The translations under genes were made by a program, and so were the position numbers. From positions 1-64,000 of the forward strand of contig CCNC01000180.1 in NCBI GenBank assembly GCA_000824845.1: a stretch of DNA of 64,000 nt, given 5' to 3'. The notes beneath the pieces were generated by a model, which did no database searches, had not been told where the DNA came from, and saw nothing but the letters and a program-made list of their open reading frames with translations. This document shows, piece after piece, positions 26,601 to 36,500 of this stretch. This DNA is from Mesorhizobium sp. ORS 3359 (lineage in GTDB: Bacteria > Pseudomonadota > Alphaproteobacteria > Rhizobiales > Rhizobiaceae). Position 1 is the first letter of the stretch; each line of letters begins with the position of its first letter.

Positions 26601-28299
26601 ACCACTTGCTGAAGCCGTTCACCAGGTTTGCCAGACCCTGCGGAGTAAAATCAGATAACGCATCGGCGCCGCGGCGAAGAACTTCTTTGGCAATCGCCGC
26701 CGTGGCCGCGCCACACCCTGTCCTCTCCGGCCATTTGCTGAAACCGTTCACCAAGTTCGCCAAGTTCTGCGAATCAAGAGCAGAGAGCCGGCTGGGGCCG
26801 CGGCGAAGCACCTCACCAGCGATCGCGCCTGTGCCGTCACCGCAGCCTGCAGCTTCCGGCCATTTGCTGAAACCGTTCACCAAATTGGCCAGTTCCTGCG
26901 GATGAAAATCACAGAGCCGGTTGGCTAGGCCAGCGCGACGGCCGACCTCGCTGGCGATGGCAACCGTGGCCGTGCCACACCCCGTCTCTTGCGGCCATTT
27001 GCTGAAACCGTTCACCAGATTCGCCAAATGCTGTGGCTCAAAACCAGCAAGGCCGTTTGTCCGTTCGGCGCGGCGACGGACCTCACCGGAGACTGCGACC
27101 GAGGCAAGGCGTGAGTTTTCCTGTTCCGGCCATTTGCTGAACCCGTTCACCAACAGGGCCAGGCTTTGACTGTCGAGTTCCCGAAGCACTCCGCTTTGCT
27201 GGCAACAAAATTCAGCAATGCTGCCCATTCCGTTTTGGCAGGCCGGCACCCGTGGATATCGACTGAACGATAACGCCAAGAGCGCAAGCGCTTTGGGCTC
27301 GACATTAATGAGTTCGTGGGCAAACGTAGACAGCTGAGCTGCCATGGCCCGGCAAGCTTCCATGCCTGCCGGGCCTTCCTCGCGGCTCACTGCATTGCAA
27401 ACTGTGGCATATCCCCATGTTTGCCGGGCGCGGATCTCGTGCTGCCAGTTGGTGACAAATCGAGATTTGAACTGGGCAGCGGCCTGTTGCAGGAATGTTG
27501 CAAGTTCCGGCATCTTCAGTTCTTTGCGATAGCGCACCACAGCCATTGAGAATTTGCGGATGTCACCAGCGAAACCAATGTCGTGTAGGGCGCCATTAAG
27601 CAGTTCTTGCGAGTTTGCAGCGCGGCCATCCCGCCTAGCTCCATGGTCGATAGGTCGCTCGCCTGATCTAGCAGCCATATCGGGTATGCTTTGTCGATGC
27701 GGCGGCAACGCGTCGATGCGAGAGCTTCCGGCCGCTTGATGGCTGCGGCAGGGTTCGCCGCCGGGCTGCCGCCTTGGTCCGTTCCGTTGCGAGATCCCGC
27801 CGTGATCGTCCCGCCCGGCTTTATCGTCGATAGGCCGTTCACCCGGTCTGGCAGCCGGTTCGCTCACGCTTTGCTGGCGCGGTGGGCGCGCGGCTGTATA
27901 TGAAGGTCCGGTTGATCGGTCGCCGCGCCAGGATTCGTCATCAGGATGTAACAAGCCTTCTTCTCGGGCTGGCCCCTCGCCCTCCGGCACCGAGGGGAAA
28001 CGGCGACGCCGCCCACTGATTTGACCTAGAGCAGCAGCCAAAAGTCGGCGTGAGCCAAGCGAGGGACCGGCAGGGCGATCGCCAGCAGCATTTTCGGCTT
28101 GGGGCGCAATGGGAGCGGAAGACGTCGCTTGGTTTTGAGGCCCAGAGTGCATTCGCTGCACGACGGAATTGAACGATTGACTGCCTTCTTCGGGGGCGCG
28201 GCCTGACTGCGGGCACGGACCGCTCGATCCCCGCGTGCTGCCGGACTCAGCACCTCCCGTGTGCGATCTTCCAGATCGTCCAATGCCCGTCATATCCAA
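20620..28299 (-). CDS. giant SKWP-repeat type III effector with DFDGD and shikimate-kinase-like domains (2559 aa)
   Basis: Residues 1-250 are polar and disordered with no signal peptide. About residues 345-1055 hold 16 repeats of 42-45 aa built on LANLVNGFSKWP, the hallmark of Ralstonia RipS/SKWP effectors (HEAT/ARM-like solenoids). A long unclassified region follows. Within it, RPHDGCGFIKAS (D1535), VLIGRAPYDKANLRP (1653-) and KKLDGDFDGDAVIII (DGDFDGD at 1791-1797) resemble two-barrel RNA polymerase motifs. The end (about 2370-2545) is a shikimate-kinase-like P-loop domain: GMPGAGKSS at 2378-2386, DTDEII, YFREME, ATGGGAF and TSRPLLRG, all family motifs present. Host function is unknown. A tts box lies 105 bp upstream, so TtsI control is likely. 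A second ATG two codons in is an alternative start. Confidence 0.9.
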   Translation of the reverse strand: MDMTGIGRSGRSHTGGAESGSTRGSSGPCPQSGRAPEEGSQSFNSVVQRMHSGPQNQATSSAPIAPQAENAAGDRPAGPSLGSRRLLAAALGQISGRRRRFPSVPEGEGPAREEGLLHPDDESWRGDRSTGPSYTAARPPRQQSVSEPAARPGERPIDDKAGRDDHGGISQRNGPRRQPGGEPCRSHQAAGSSRIDALPPHRQSIPDMAARSGERPIDHGARRDGRAANSQELLNGALHDIGFAGDIRKFSMAVVRYRKELKMPELATFLQQAAAQFKSRFVTNWQHEIRARQTWGYATVCNAVSREEGPAGMEACRAMAAQLSTFAHELINVEPKALALLALSFSRYPRVPACQNGMGSIAEFCCQQSGVLRELDSQSLALLVNGFSKWPEQENSRLASVAVSGEVRRRAERTNGLAGFEPQHLANLVNGFSKWPQETGCGTATVAIASEVGRRAGLANRLCDFHPQELANLVNGFSKWPEAAGCGDGTGAIAGEVLRRGPSRLSALDSQNLANLVNGFSKWPERTGCGAATAAIAKEVLRRGADALSDFTPQGLANLVNGFSKWSDTGGCGAATLEIAGEIRRRATGADRLANFTHQNLANLVNAFSKWPGQESSRLAAVAIAGEVRRLANRLSGFDSRDLANLVNGFSKWPAELSCAEATVAVACEIRRRADRLADFTPQALANLVNGFCKRPDRVSCSSATVAIAGELVRRGPGRLSSFAHQHLANLVNGFSKWPDQANCREAALAIAGEVLCRRARRLPGFDSRELANLALGFSKWPDEAACGDVTVAIAGEMLHRGDRADELSAFSPQDLAHLATGFSKWPKQAGCAAATVALAGEVRRRAAALSVFDPQDLANLVGCFSKWPEQVECRRATVAIGCEIRRRADHAGQLSYCTPQSLANLVNGFSKWPDETGCCHAIVAIAGEVRRRRAQLTDFTAQEHSNLVNGFSKWPAEAGCREATVAIAGDVLRRADRAEQLSAFNPQDLANLVNGFSKWTDETRCGDASVAIAAEVRRRADRTGGLSDFSSQQLAIVLHGFGKWPEQPVCHGAIMDIARGFGAAGPRFSTFTTVALGTIANILGRGVVRGQDAGEIADTALLRDRLHQLAHHLHYASDRLEQADALSIVHIFKALAKAQLHDDLGLLARAGLDRLEALRRTSGFAPENLETMGNLCAALVPLARSSQRALRWHRRQTLNLLNDIQPVVEHKIKAQLKASEAERIAGPNSSRCPALSIYQVLKARAVLEGLYKRPYVDAESSTLKRRRDELHRGTREILASTRGLIEGDLSNMSWNLIAQIEAEGPVEALDEFMAQNAALIQARHPAAVFDVHKVLRAMDHEPRPPEGDAGLMQLPVVDMQGRRLPTEPETRYSTFHRLTSGAVKVVAVQLPGKPSAFMLGRTLSVEGVPYRMDLFGGSKSKPPKKTLAQIAARAPGETAAQALGGKLLAIPYAETAPGTAFEQLSRYWAPFKEAYYYTQRRGFAAPPAVKGLGPHDYALEGAFKLSLLPDRPTGEAHPFRLTGPEGPIALRPHDGCGFIKASLAERMPAVRRAAQGQGLDRVAAFAEARRSSVPASALQHYPRSELVADETREKAKTWLDSREGQELGAEDLFRTVTAGHIDAPGAVAVPSSDDCVHVPTLKSETLTGRDGVLIGRAPYDKANLRPFGAKQVRSAGDGDPTAAFLDGCVAIQYSFNVAEKNGKELAGDDPMFFAKGILIVVPDKMWPADYAERELVLSAEDVKSHSSWTHGKDRAKVDTPVDSIGILQATEVFAPGSLVAIPTSEQKKLDGDFDGDAVIIIGDRPQLYEHVRQFDEKEQERGVRSLKPAKSHTPALKDDSYQFSRARQILATTQDVLETYSCLQRNFLAQSDEARRWFAERAVFGTYEGIHHELRRDIANLLNAEEVRGQDIQDTLARARQEIEVARHPVAREMAALLVTELAAWAGKADQQNLSATVETVDDLSPSVSPALANLFQELAESYPATSQPRDRVQLLLDHTQARIDPSPDGYNPDDLVESTSNLLSLGIKVGTDAYKSDTGTRRFLKKSHELQRLLCQTPGLQPVPYVKSMAATLSQGRFDVDATLEELKDNPTLAAGVMEASIKFAAQNGLLPERSGRRPATVDSDMTVTLSRQEASEQAKIEARRARVEEEAITAAAISVAESLRQTGIPVNMPHFDRRVRSEGSMADQLTGLNAPSGSAPQLISNAVRHIFELPDQDFTRGFKKAILAFDERGYAERHTSNWFRMRNPTFSGIQSVLATPHGYRFQVEFHTPASYQAKLANHHTYKQLDKLRRVGGDAPAEQLMQRVMENCQAVPVPDGALAVLHWEAEGERGASVTAALKLRPVGQSNMPQTVGSSQAKEVLAALGGRPVVLVGMPGAGKSSIGPALAKRLQLPFRDTDEIIEKQTHKSISQIFEEQGEAYFREMEAKLIARLLEAEPAVIATGGGAFMHEQSRRLISDKAVSIWLDTKLEVIKKRLKRDTSRPLLRGPDPEQKLAQLIDERRPFYQQADLTFVPPHQQDKKNADPCLSALYAHLCRTRPPISRSPIGSHHQDKP
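25140..27150 (-). repeat. 16 tandem SKWP repeats (coding)
   Basis: The region encodes 16 units of about 126-135 bp with the core LANLVNGFSKWP. On the plus strand it appears as repeated GGCCATTTGCTGAA...TTCACCA. Variant cores include FSKWSD, FCKRPD, FSKWTD and FGKWPE. A degenerate unit (LSFSRYPRVPAC) precedes the first. These are protein repeats, not a CRISPR array. Confidence 0.92.
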
Positions 28300-28404
28300 T
28301 CTCCAATGCGGGCAATGCGCCCCTATAGTGTCGAGGCTGATCGCTCATCCGTAGGGCGAGCTGCGATGGACCGGGCATCCAGGCGAAGATGGTCTTCACG
28401 AAAC

Positions 28405-28424
28405 GGGATTTTGAAAAGTCTGAC
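28405..28424 (-). promoter_or_regulatory. tts box for the 2559-aa effector gene
   Basis: The minus strand reads GTCAGACTTTTCAAAATCCC. The left half fits the consensus well and the right half less so. It lies 105 bases before the ATG at 28299. Confidence 0.72.
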
Positions 28425-29301
28425 GCTGGCCATGCCCTCATTAGCCGCTCGAAGCGCATGTGACCGAAGTACCCGCCCCATTGGTCAGCTCAATGCGTGA
28501 GACCCCATCGGTTCCGTTCGAGGTCTTGTCGATCGCCCGGATGCGATCGCTTGCACGGCATCGGCGGCCGTCCCCAAAAGTTTCCCTTAATCCGAAGCAC
28601 ACGCAGTAATCGCGGCAGGAGATTTCGCACGCACGTCGGCGGCATGGAAATAACGGGAACCGCAGTCATCAAGCCCTGCGCCAGAGGCGACGATGTCCCT
28701 CTGCGCGCCCGCAGGTTCTGGCTTCGCCTTCTCGGCGTGATGACCTTGCGCGCGGGGGTGCTTCGCATTCTTTGGCGGTCATCCCAATCCTACCCGTAGC
28801 ACCCGACAGACATTGATCTTTCGCAAAATGTTTTCCTGAGACAATGGCAAAGCTTCGACCATCACACATAGCCGTCCTTACCTGACATAAACCTGACCTG
28901 CGCTCGGCCAAAATGCTGAAATCGCCAAAAGCGAAGACCACTGGAACTACTGCGGCATCGGGGGCGCGGGCTGCAGCCTGAGAGAACTGGAAATTTGTCT
29001 CGACACTGTCCTGGGCAACAGGGCGCGTGTCGTGACCACAAGACGAGCCGCAATGGCCTGATCCGCTCGATGGGAAGTGGGAAGCAGGCGGCGAGAGCTC
29101 AATAGACACGGCGACGGTCGAAGCGGCCTGTCAGCGGCCTTCGAGGAGATCATATCTCCCTGTTCATTCCCGCTCAGCCATCCGAGTTCGCAACCAGTTT
29201 GAACATCAAACGTCAGATGGCAAATCAGTAGCCCCGCCATTGCCACTCACAGGCCGCGCACTCCAACATCTGTGAAACTACCGGCACTTACAAACGTGCT
29301 C
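28425..29301. other. intergenic between divergent effector genes
   Basis: No gene with support was found. A minus-strand frame at 28669-29109 encodes 146 residues without a recognised motif and is read against the divergent promoter layout. The interval is mainly the spacer between two TtsI-controlled promoters. Confidence 0.4.
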
Positions 29302-29327
29302 GTCAGCCTTCTGACAGCTAAATGAGG
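29302..29327 (+). promoter_or_regulatory. tts box for the 936-aa C48 effector
   Basis: GTCAGCCTTCTGACAGCT followed by AAATGAGG matches the TtsI-binding consensus. It ends about 108 bases before the ATG at 29436. Confidence 0.85.
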
Positions 29328-29435
29328 GATATACCGAACGTTGAACAACGCAAAGCCTTCGAGCCGTTAGGTTCGATCGGAATGCAAATTCCGCATCCGA
29401 GCTTAGCTTAGGTCCAGCTGTGATTTGTCTCATCT

Positions 29436-32246
29436 ATGGAGAGTGATTTGGAGCCCCACAACGGATGGTTTGATACGGACGCTTGGATGCGCGACTACGC
29501 TGCTCTGCAGGAACAGCAGCGGGTGCGGCAACAATCGGGAGGCATGCCCGAGGATCAAGCACGTTTTGAACAGCAACTGAGCGAGTTGCAGCTCAGTTCC
29601 GCTGGTGCGAGCCCCAACGATACTACTTACCCTGAAGCTGGTATGCCTGACACTCGCCCTGCGAAGTCGCATGGATCATCCCAGCGCGCTGACATAGAGG
29701 ATCCAATGTGGATGCCTCAGCGGTCCAAGTCACGAAATGGCGGGGCCAGCAGCACGTGCTACACCGGGCCCTCGGGAGCGCCTCCTGCTGTGCGGACGAA
29801 GGACGGCAAAGGCCGGCACCTATGGTCAAGTGTTAAGTCAGGTGTCGCCAAAGCCTTTTCGGGGCGTCGTCGCGAGGATTCGTCCGGCATGTCGGCGTCG
29901 GATGTAGTTCATTCAGAGCTTCGCATATATTACGCGAAGCGACGGCTCCCGACCGAGCCCTTCGAGACGGACAAAATCCTTGTTTCCAGGTTTTTGAGGG
30001 CGTCTCTCGGCAGCACCTTCGTGCAGACTGCCCAGAGGAATGCATCTCATTTGCACCAGTTCAGTGCATGGCTTAACCAGCGCGAGAGGGACCCAATTGC
30101 CGACCGGCTGAACGACCATGAGTTGGACAACGATGCACGGGAGTATGCGCAGCAATTTGACTCTACCGGCAGCAAGAAAATCAAAGATCAAGTCATAGAG
30201 GCATTGGAAAACATCCGACAAACCAATCTCCCACCAGCTGAGCTCACAGATGACGAGAGGCTTATTGGTGACTTCAGGGAGGCGGCCACATCCGCCGGCC
30301 GTTCGAAAGACACCGTTACTTGGTGGGTGGGAAGGCTGCATCAGTTCCGGACATGGCTCTGGTCCAAAGACTTGACGCTGACCAGCTTGCTTGATCTCCC
30401 CGAGGAGTTGAATCGACTTGCGACACTCTCTGGCACAAAGCGTATCCATGCGGCGTTGACAGTGCTCCAGGAGTTCCACGCCGCAAAAGTCGAGGAACGC
30501 GCCGCGAATTTCAACCCCCACCGCCGACAGCGGTTGGCTGCCCTCCCTGCCGAAGACGATGCGCTTATGACGCGGTTCAAAACGGCAGCCATGCAAGCCG
30601 GCGTTCCCAAAAACACGATTGACAGCAGCCTGATACATGCAAAAAAATTCGCCAACTGGCTCCATAAGAACGACAAGGAGCCGTTGGCTTCTCGGTTTCG
30701 AGATGAATCGCTGGCGGACGATTTAGACCTGTATAAAGCCGAGGGTAATGACCCTGAGAACCGTCTTCAGTCGACGCTGAATCATCTCCGGAGGCTCATG
30801 TCGGAAGGGTGCGGCTTCGAACAGATCGGGCCCGGCCCGCGTCTCATGGGGCGGCACCTCCTGCACCCCTATCCCGCAGACGCCCGTGTCATCGACGCGA
30901 TGCTGGACGAAGCCATACGTGGACTTGGAGATGCGACTACGGCGCAAAAGCTGCCTTTTCAAGACCGGGCTAGCCGCCTTCGTGCCTTCAGTGACTGGCT
31001 CCAAAGGGAAGGTAAGAGCAACATAGTTGACCGGCTTAACGATGCTGACCAGCGACGTGGCTTAAACGCAGATGCCAAGAACTTTAGGAAGGTTTCACCT
31101 CGGCTCTATGGAACCGATTTCACGATGCTTCGGCAATACCTGCAACTTGTCGAGGCGAATAGAGCGCTCGGGTTGCGGGGTCCCGAGGAGGCGGATTCGT
31201 TTGCCGGGGAAGGCGCCCAGCACGCCAGCTCGTTTCAAGAGTTTCCCTCAGCTCAGAATACTCCGTCCGAGGGAGCTTGGGATTGTCTCAGGACGCAGAT
31301 GCAGAGCTCCGCGCCCCCGTCTGCAGAGCTTTCCTCAGCTCCGAATACTCCGTTCGAGGGAGCTTGGGATTGGCTCGGCACGCAGATGCAGAGCTCCGCG
31401 CGCTCGTTTGCAGAGCCTTCCTCAGCTCCGGTTACCCCGTTCGAGGGAGCTTGGGATTGGCTTACCACGCAGATGCAGTCCTCCGCGCCCTCGTCTGCAA
31501 GGTCCCCGTCGTCAGACATCTACCGCGGTCTTTCCCCTCTGGTTGATTTGCCCTCCACCCCGTACGAGTTGCGTGACGATGCTCACTATGCACCGGGGTT
31601 TCCGAGCACATCGGCGGATGCTCAGATAGCGGCGTTGAATCAGACAGCCTCGTTCCACGGCCACGGTGGGCTAGAACTCGGCGCCAGGGATTGGCTGAGC
31701 GACGAGCATATCGCGGCGGATTACACGCTTCTGATTCAGGAGCTGCAGCGGAACAATCCGGATCTCGCCTCCCGCACGCGGCTCGTGGATCCGCTCATAG
31801 CCCACTATCATCTGCGCTTGGGCTCCGACAGCGTGGCGGCGCGCGCCTTCCAGCAGATTGTCTATGATCAGGATGGTAATGACACAGCCGACTTCCTGTT
31901 CCTGCCGCTGAACGATGCCAGTGCTTCGGATCCCAATCGCCGCGGCAGCCATTGGTCGCTGCTGCTCGTTGATCGTCGCGAACGGGCAATGCCGGCTGCC
32001 TATCACTACGATTCCGCCGTGGGATACAACGACGGGCCTGCAGCACTGCTCGCACAACGGCTGGGCGCTCGTCTGGAGCCTGCCCGCATGACCCAGCAGA
32101 GCAACGGCTATGATTGCGGTGTCTTTGTGCTGGACGGGACGCGGGCATTGGTTAGGCGCCTGGCGCAAAGACGACGGCCGGGCGTGCTGCACCTCGACAA
32201 CCTCGTTGTCGATCGGCTGGCACTGCAAACCCGACTGAGGCGCTGA
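29436..32246 (+). CDS. C48 (ULP/SUMO-protease-like) type III effector, divergent paralogue, 936 aa
   Basis: The C-terminal protease domain is very close to those of the two other C48 effectors. The triad is complete: His839 (SHWSLLLVD), Asp859 (HYDSA), Gln888 and Cys894 (SNGYDCGVF). The N-terminal region carries four more divergent repeats of the form LHQFSAWL, LHQFRTWL, AKKFANWL and LRAFSDWL. A linker contains three 40-aa tandem units beginning SAPxTPxEGAWDWL (31235-31500), which are almost identical at DNA level. There is no signal peptide. SUMO-protease activity in the host is inferred from the family. It is under its own tts box and diverges from the SKWP effector on the left. GC content in the first 1.5 kb seems lower than in the other C48 genes, suggesting separate history. 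Confidence 0.9.
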   Translation: MESDLEPHNGWFDTDAWMRDYAALQEQQRVRQQSGGMPEDQARFEQQLSELQLSSAGASPNDTTYPEAGMPDTRPAKSHGSSQRADIEDPMWMPQRSKSRNGGASSTCYTGPSGAPPAVRTKDGKGRHLWSSVKSGVAKAFSGRRREDSSGMSASDVVHSELRIYYAKRRLPTEPFETDKILVSRFLRASLGSTFVQTAQRNASHLHQFSAWLNQRERDPIADRLNDHELDNDAREYAQQFDSTGSKKIKDQVIEALENIRQTNLPPAELTDDERLIGDFREAATSAGRSKDTVTWWVGRLHQFRTWLWSKDLTLTSLLDLPEELNRLATLSGTKRIHAALTVLQEFHAAKVEERAANFNPHRRQRLAALPAEDDALMTRFKTAAMQAGVPKNTIDSSLIHAKKFANWLHKNDKEPLASRFRDESLADDLDLYKAEGNDPENRLQSTLNHLRRLMSEGCGFEQIGPGPRLMGRHLLHPYPADARVIDAMLDEAIRGLGDATTAQKLPFQDRASRLRAFSDWLQREGKSNIVDRLNDADQRRGLNADAKNFRKVSPRLYGTDFTMLRQYLQLVEANRALGLRGPEEADSFAGEGAQHASSFQEFPSAQNTPSEGAWDCLRTQMQSSAPPSAELSSAPNTPFEGAWDWLGTQMQSSARSFAEPSSAPVTPFEGAWDWLTTQMQSSAPSSARSPSSDIYRGLSPLVDLPSTPYELRDDAHYAPGFPSTSADAQIAALNQTASFHGHGGLELGARDWLSDEHIAADYTLLIQELQRNNPDLASRTRLVDPLIAHYHLRLGSDSVAARAFQQIVYDQDGNDTADFLFLPLNDASASDPNRRGSHWSLLLVDRRERAMPAAYHYDSAVGYNDGPAALLAQRLGARLEPARMTQQSNGYDCGVFVLDGTRALVRRLAQRRRPGVLHLDNLVVDRLALQTRLRR

Positions 32247-32349
32247 CTGGCTGGCTGGCTGTAGCGACATATGTGGAACGGCCACGCGACAAGCGGTTTT
32301 TTAGACATATCACGCAGCGGGACCGGTGCGCCCATATGTGGGGCCTTGA

Positions 32350-33150
32350 TGCGCGGTCGAGCGCCGAGCTTGAGCAGCCTGAGCCGCAGCGTAGCCAACT
32401 CGGCGCTGCGCAGATGATGCGTCGTGGGCACCGCCTTCGCGCAGGGTAAGCATCAGCCAGTATACGGCGGCGTGCAGGACAAGACGGACCTGGTTGGCAA
32501 TCGGTGAGCGGCAGGAGGTACGGTCGGAGGCGAGCTGGCTCTTGTGCATCTTGATCAGGTTTTCGGCCCGGCCGCGGGCGCAGTAGATCACGTCGTAGAT
32601 GTGCTCGGCGGAGCCTTTGTCGAGATTGGTGACGACGAAGCGGATGTCGAGGCCATCGCGGTTGCCTCGATGCGAGCGCAGGCGCGACGTTTCGTCTTCC
32701 AGGATTTCGCCTTGTAGCGGTTTCGGCATAGCCGCGCAGCACCGACTTCCGCTCGAGCGCGCGGCGGGTGCGGATATCGTCGGCGCTCTCGTCGACGAGC
32801 CGCTGCAGAACCTTGTTGCCGGGTTGGCCGAAGGGGTAGTCGACGCCGTTGTTCTCGCACCTGGCCATGACGTGCGCCCGGCCATAGTGGCCATCGCCGC
32901 GGATCAGGATGCGGGTGGTCGGCCAGCGGGCACGGATGCGGCGCACGAGGCGGCGCAGATAGCCGCGGATCTCCTCGCCCGTCGGGGTCTTGCCGAGGCG
33001 CAGGACCATGGCGACCGGGCGACAGGTCGCGGCGTCATATACATGGATCGGCAGAAAGCAACGCCTGTAGTAGTGGGCGTTGAAGAGCGACAGCTGCTGA
33101 TGGCCGTGAACGACATCAACCGTATCGTCGACCCTATTGTCGTGCATAAG
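32350..33150 (-). pseudogene. IS1380-family transposase, truncated and frameshifted
   Basis: From 33147 leftwards the frame reads VDDTVDVVHGHQQLSLFNAH, then CFLPIHVYD and RILIRGDGHYGRAHVMA, all typical of IS1380 transposases. At about 32715 the reading shifts frame to LDIRFVVTNLDKGSAEHIYD and then AENLIKMHKSQLASDRTSCR. A second shift leads to SAELATLRLRLLKLGAR. About the first 150 residues of a normal IS1380 transposase are missing. It is a dead element between the 936-aa effector and the next tts box. Confidence 0.88.
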
Positions 33151-33400
33151 ACGGGCTAGGTCGCAGCTTTGCTATCGCGGCGAGGTGGTGCTCCCTGCGC
33201 CCAGCCCCTCGGCATCATAACAACCCTGCATAAGGCGGGCTCTCAAGACGACCGCGAAGGAGCGTATGAAGGGCCGACAAGCCATCGTTCACTATCTGAA
33301 ATTCGTTTGCGCCGCCAATGCCGATGCCTTCATGGCCGTCCTTCAATACATTGCACATGTCAGGCATCGTCATGATCCACCTCAATTTCGGCTAGCGCAC

Positions 33401-33424
33401 GTCAGGGTTTCGTCAGTCGCAGGG
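33401..33424 (+). promoter_or_regulatory. tts box for the 2791-aa SKWP effector
   Basis: GTCAGGGTTTCGTCAGTCGC followed by AGGG fits the TtsI-binding consensus in the left half and spacing. It lies about 160 bases before the chosen start at 33583. Confidence 0.72.
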
Positions 33425-33582
33425 AGTATTCCATGCCAGAGCGCGCGATTGTTCAAAAACGACGATCCGCACGCTGGTTGTGGCGAATTACGTCTCGTCG
33501 GCGCTGCCGAAGGAGCTTCGCTCGCTCAGGTCGCGGCCGCACTGTGTAATCGGCGCATCATCGGTTGCAAGGGAGACGGCTT

Positions 33583-36500
33583 ATGACAGGAGTTAACCGA
33601 CGTGCGAATGCGCCAGGCGGATCAGGCCCCCGCTGGTCCCATGCTGGGTCCGATATTGGCGCTGGAAACGATGCCACGGCGTTCAGTTCGGTCATGCAGG
33701 GTCTGCACTCTGACAGTCGAGATTCAGGAACCTCCTCCGCTCAAAGGCCGCCTTCGACCAGCGATGCCCGACACCGCCCCTCACATGACCCTTCGGTAGA
33801 TGCGCGTGACGTTCAGCCTGATGCTCGCTATCTGCCGGATCGCAGCGCGACAAATTGGGAGGAACGTTCATCGCGTTCCGGTACGGAGGGCCACGGTACC
33901 GGTCAGTCCAGCAGATTGCGACCAAGTGCCTCGCACAGGCAATCCGCAACAGGCCTGGATCGCTCATCAAAAAGGCGGCGCATGAGTGGTGTCGCCGCCC
34001 AGAGCAGTGCACTCTCAGAACAAGAATCTAACGAAGGTCTAGACGCAATTTACTTCGCCCGGGACATCGTTGGATTCTCGTGTGCAGTAGTGGAGTATGA
34101 CAGGCGGCTGCAGGGAGCGGATGACGGAATCCATGCAGACTTCGTGCAAAAGGCCGCCGCCCAGTTCAGAAGTCAATTTGTCACACGTTTCGAGGAAGAT
34201 ATACGCCGCGGGAAATCATGGGGCTATGCCACAGCATGCAACGCAGTAAGTCGCGAGGCCGGAGGTGAGGAAGGCGTCGACGCCTGCAAGGCGATTGCAG
34301 CTCGGGTGTCGCAGCTTAATGATAGGTTGATGTGCGAAGTGGAGCCCAAAGCTCTTTCGCTCTTCGCGGCGTCGTTTGGTCGGCATCCGCAGTCGAGAAC
34401 GTGCCGCAATGCAACGATCAGAATAGCCCAATTTTGCCGCGATGAAGACAGGGCACTTGGGGGGCTGAATAGTCAAAGTCTGTCGTTGCTGGTGAACGGT
34501 TTTAGCAAGTGGCCGCAGCGGCCGGAAACTCGTGGGGGCGCGGAAGCCGTTGCCCGTGAGGTCGGCCGTCGCACCGAGCGACGTTTCCGGCTGTCTGATT
34601 TTGCGCAGCAAAACTTGGCGAACCTTGCAAATGGCTTCGGCAAGTGGCCGCAAGCAGGCGATTGCCGCGACGCTATGATTGCGCTCGCCGGGGAGGTCCT
34701 TCGCCGCACTCGCAGCGACCCCGGGCTCCCCGCTTTCAATCACCAGGACCTTGCGAACCTTGTAAACGGCTTCGGCAAGTGCCCGGAAGAGGAGGTCATT
34801 TGTCAAGCCACCGAAATGATCGCTGGCGAGGTCCTGCGTCGCAGCCGGCACTCCAGGCTCTCTGAATTTACTCACCAAGAGCTGGCAAATCTTGTGAACG
34901 GCTTCTCCAAATGGCCGGCGCAGGACTCATTTCGGGGAGCCACAGTCGCGATTGCCGGGGAGATCCTGCGCCGTGACCAGCATTCCCGACTCTCCGATTT
35001 CAATCAGCAGGAGCTAGCAAACTTGGTAAACGGCTTCAGCAAGTGGCCACAAGACGTGTCGTCTCGCCAAGCCACGAGCGCGATCGCCGTGGAAGTTCTG
35101 CGTCGTGACCGCCGTTCCCGGCTCTCCGATTTCAACCATCAGGATTTGGCAAACTTGGTGAACGGCTTCAGCAAGTGGCCCGAAGACGTATCGTCCCGCC
35201 AAGCCATAGTCGCCATCGCCACACAACTTTCCAGCTGCGCCCTTAATGAAGGGCTCGCTGATTTTACTGCGCAGGAGCTGGCGAACCTGGTAAACGGGCT
35301 GAGCAAATGCCCCACCAATGCGGGCTGCCACCAAGCCACAGTCGCGATCGCCAGTGAGGTCATTGGCCGCCGCGATCAACTTTCTGATTTTACTCACCAG
35401 AACCTAACAAACCTCGTTAACGGTTTCAGCAAGTGGCCGGACATGGCGGATTGTCGCGAAGCAGGGAGCGCAATCGCCGGCGAGATTTTTAGCCGCGTCG
35501 ACCAGCTCCCTAGTCTTACTCAGCAGGCACTGGCGACTTTGGTGAACGGCTTCAGCAAGTGGCCAGCAGAGGCGGCATCTCAGCAAGTCTCAGTCGGGAT
35601 CGCCAGCGAGGTCCTTCGCCGGGCACGGGGCGACGCCGGGCTCTCGGACTTTGATTACAAGAACCTGACGAACCTGGTGAACGGCTTGAGCAAGTGGCCG
35701 GAGCAGGTGGCATCTCAACAAGTCGTTGCCGCGATCGCCAGTGAGGTTCTGCGCCGCGCCGAACTCTCGGATATTCCCCCCCAGGACCTGGCGAACCTGG
35801 TGAATGGCTTCAGCAAGTGGCCCCAAGAAGAATGGTCTCGCCAAGCCACCGGCGCAATCTCCAGCGAGGTCCTCCGCCGCGATCGGCTTTCTGACTTTAC
35901 TCACCAGAACTTGGCGAACTTGGTGAACGGCTTCAGCAAGTGGCCGGACGGGGAGGGCTGCCGCGCCGCCGCCATTGCAATCGCCGGTGAGGTCTTTCGC
36001 CGCGCCGACCAGTTCTATGACTTTGCACCGCAAGCGTTGGCGACAGTGGTGAACGGTTTAAGCAAGTGGCCGCAAGACGCGTCGGCTCGCCAAGCCACAA
36101 TCGCCATAGCCTCTGAACTGCGTCGCCGAGGCACGCGCCAGCTCGAGCTCTCTGAATTTAATCGCCAGGACATCGTGAACTTGGTGAACGGCTTCAGCAA
36201 ATGGCCCGAAGAGGCGGATTCTCAGCAAGCCGCAGACGCAATCGCCAACGCACTTTTTTGCCGAGCCGACCGGCTCTCTGATTTTACTCACCAGCAGTTG
36301 GCGAACTTGGTGAACGGTTTTAGCAAGTGGCCGAATGGACCGAATTGTCGCGAGATTACGTTCTCAATCGCACGGGAGGTCCATCCCGGCCAGCTCTTTG
36401 ACTTTGCTCCGCACGAACTAGCGAATCTAGTGAATGGTTTCAGCAAATGGCCGCATGCGGAGGACTGCCGCCAAGCCACGATTGCAACCGCGCATGAGAT

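Noticed and set aside
25140..27150. Regularly spaced repeats that could suggest a CRISPR array
   Set aside because: They lie in frame in one long ORF and encode SKWP protein repeats; unit length of about 126-135 bp and divergent copies do not fit a CRISPR array.
28669..29109. 146-aa minus-strand ORF between the divergent effectors
   Set aside because: No domain, no ribosome binding site and it lies in the promoter spacer; treated as chance.
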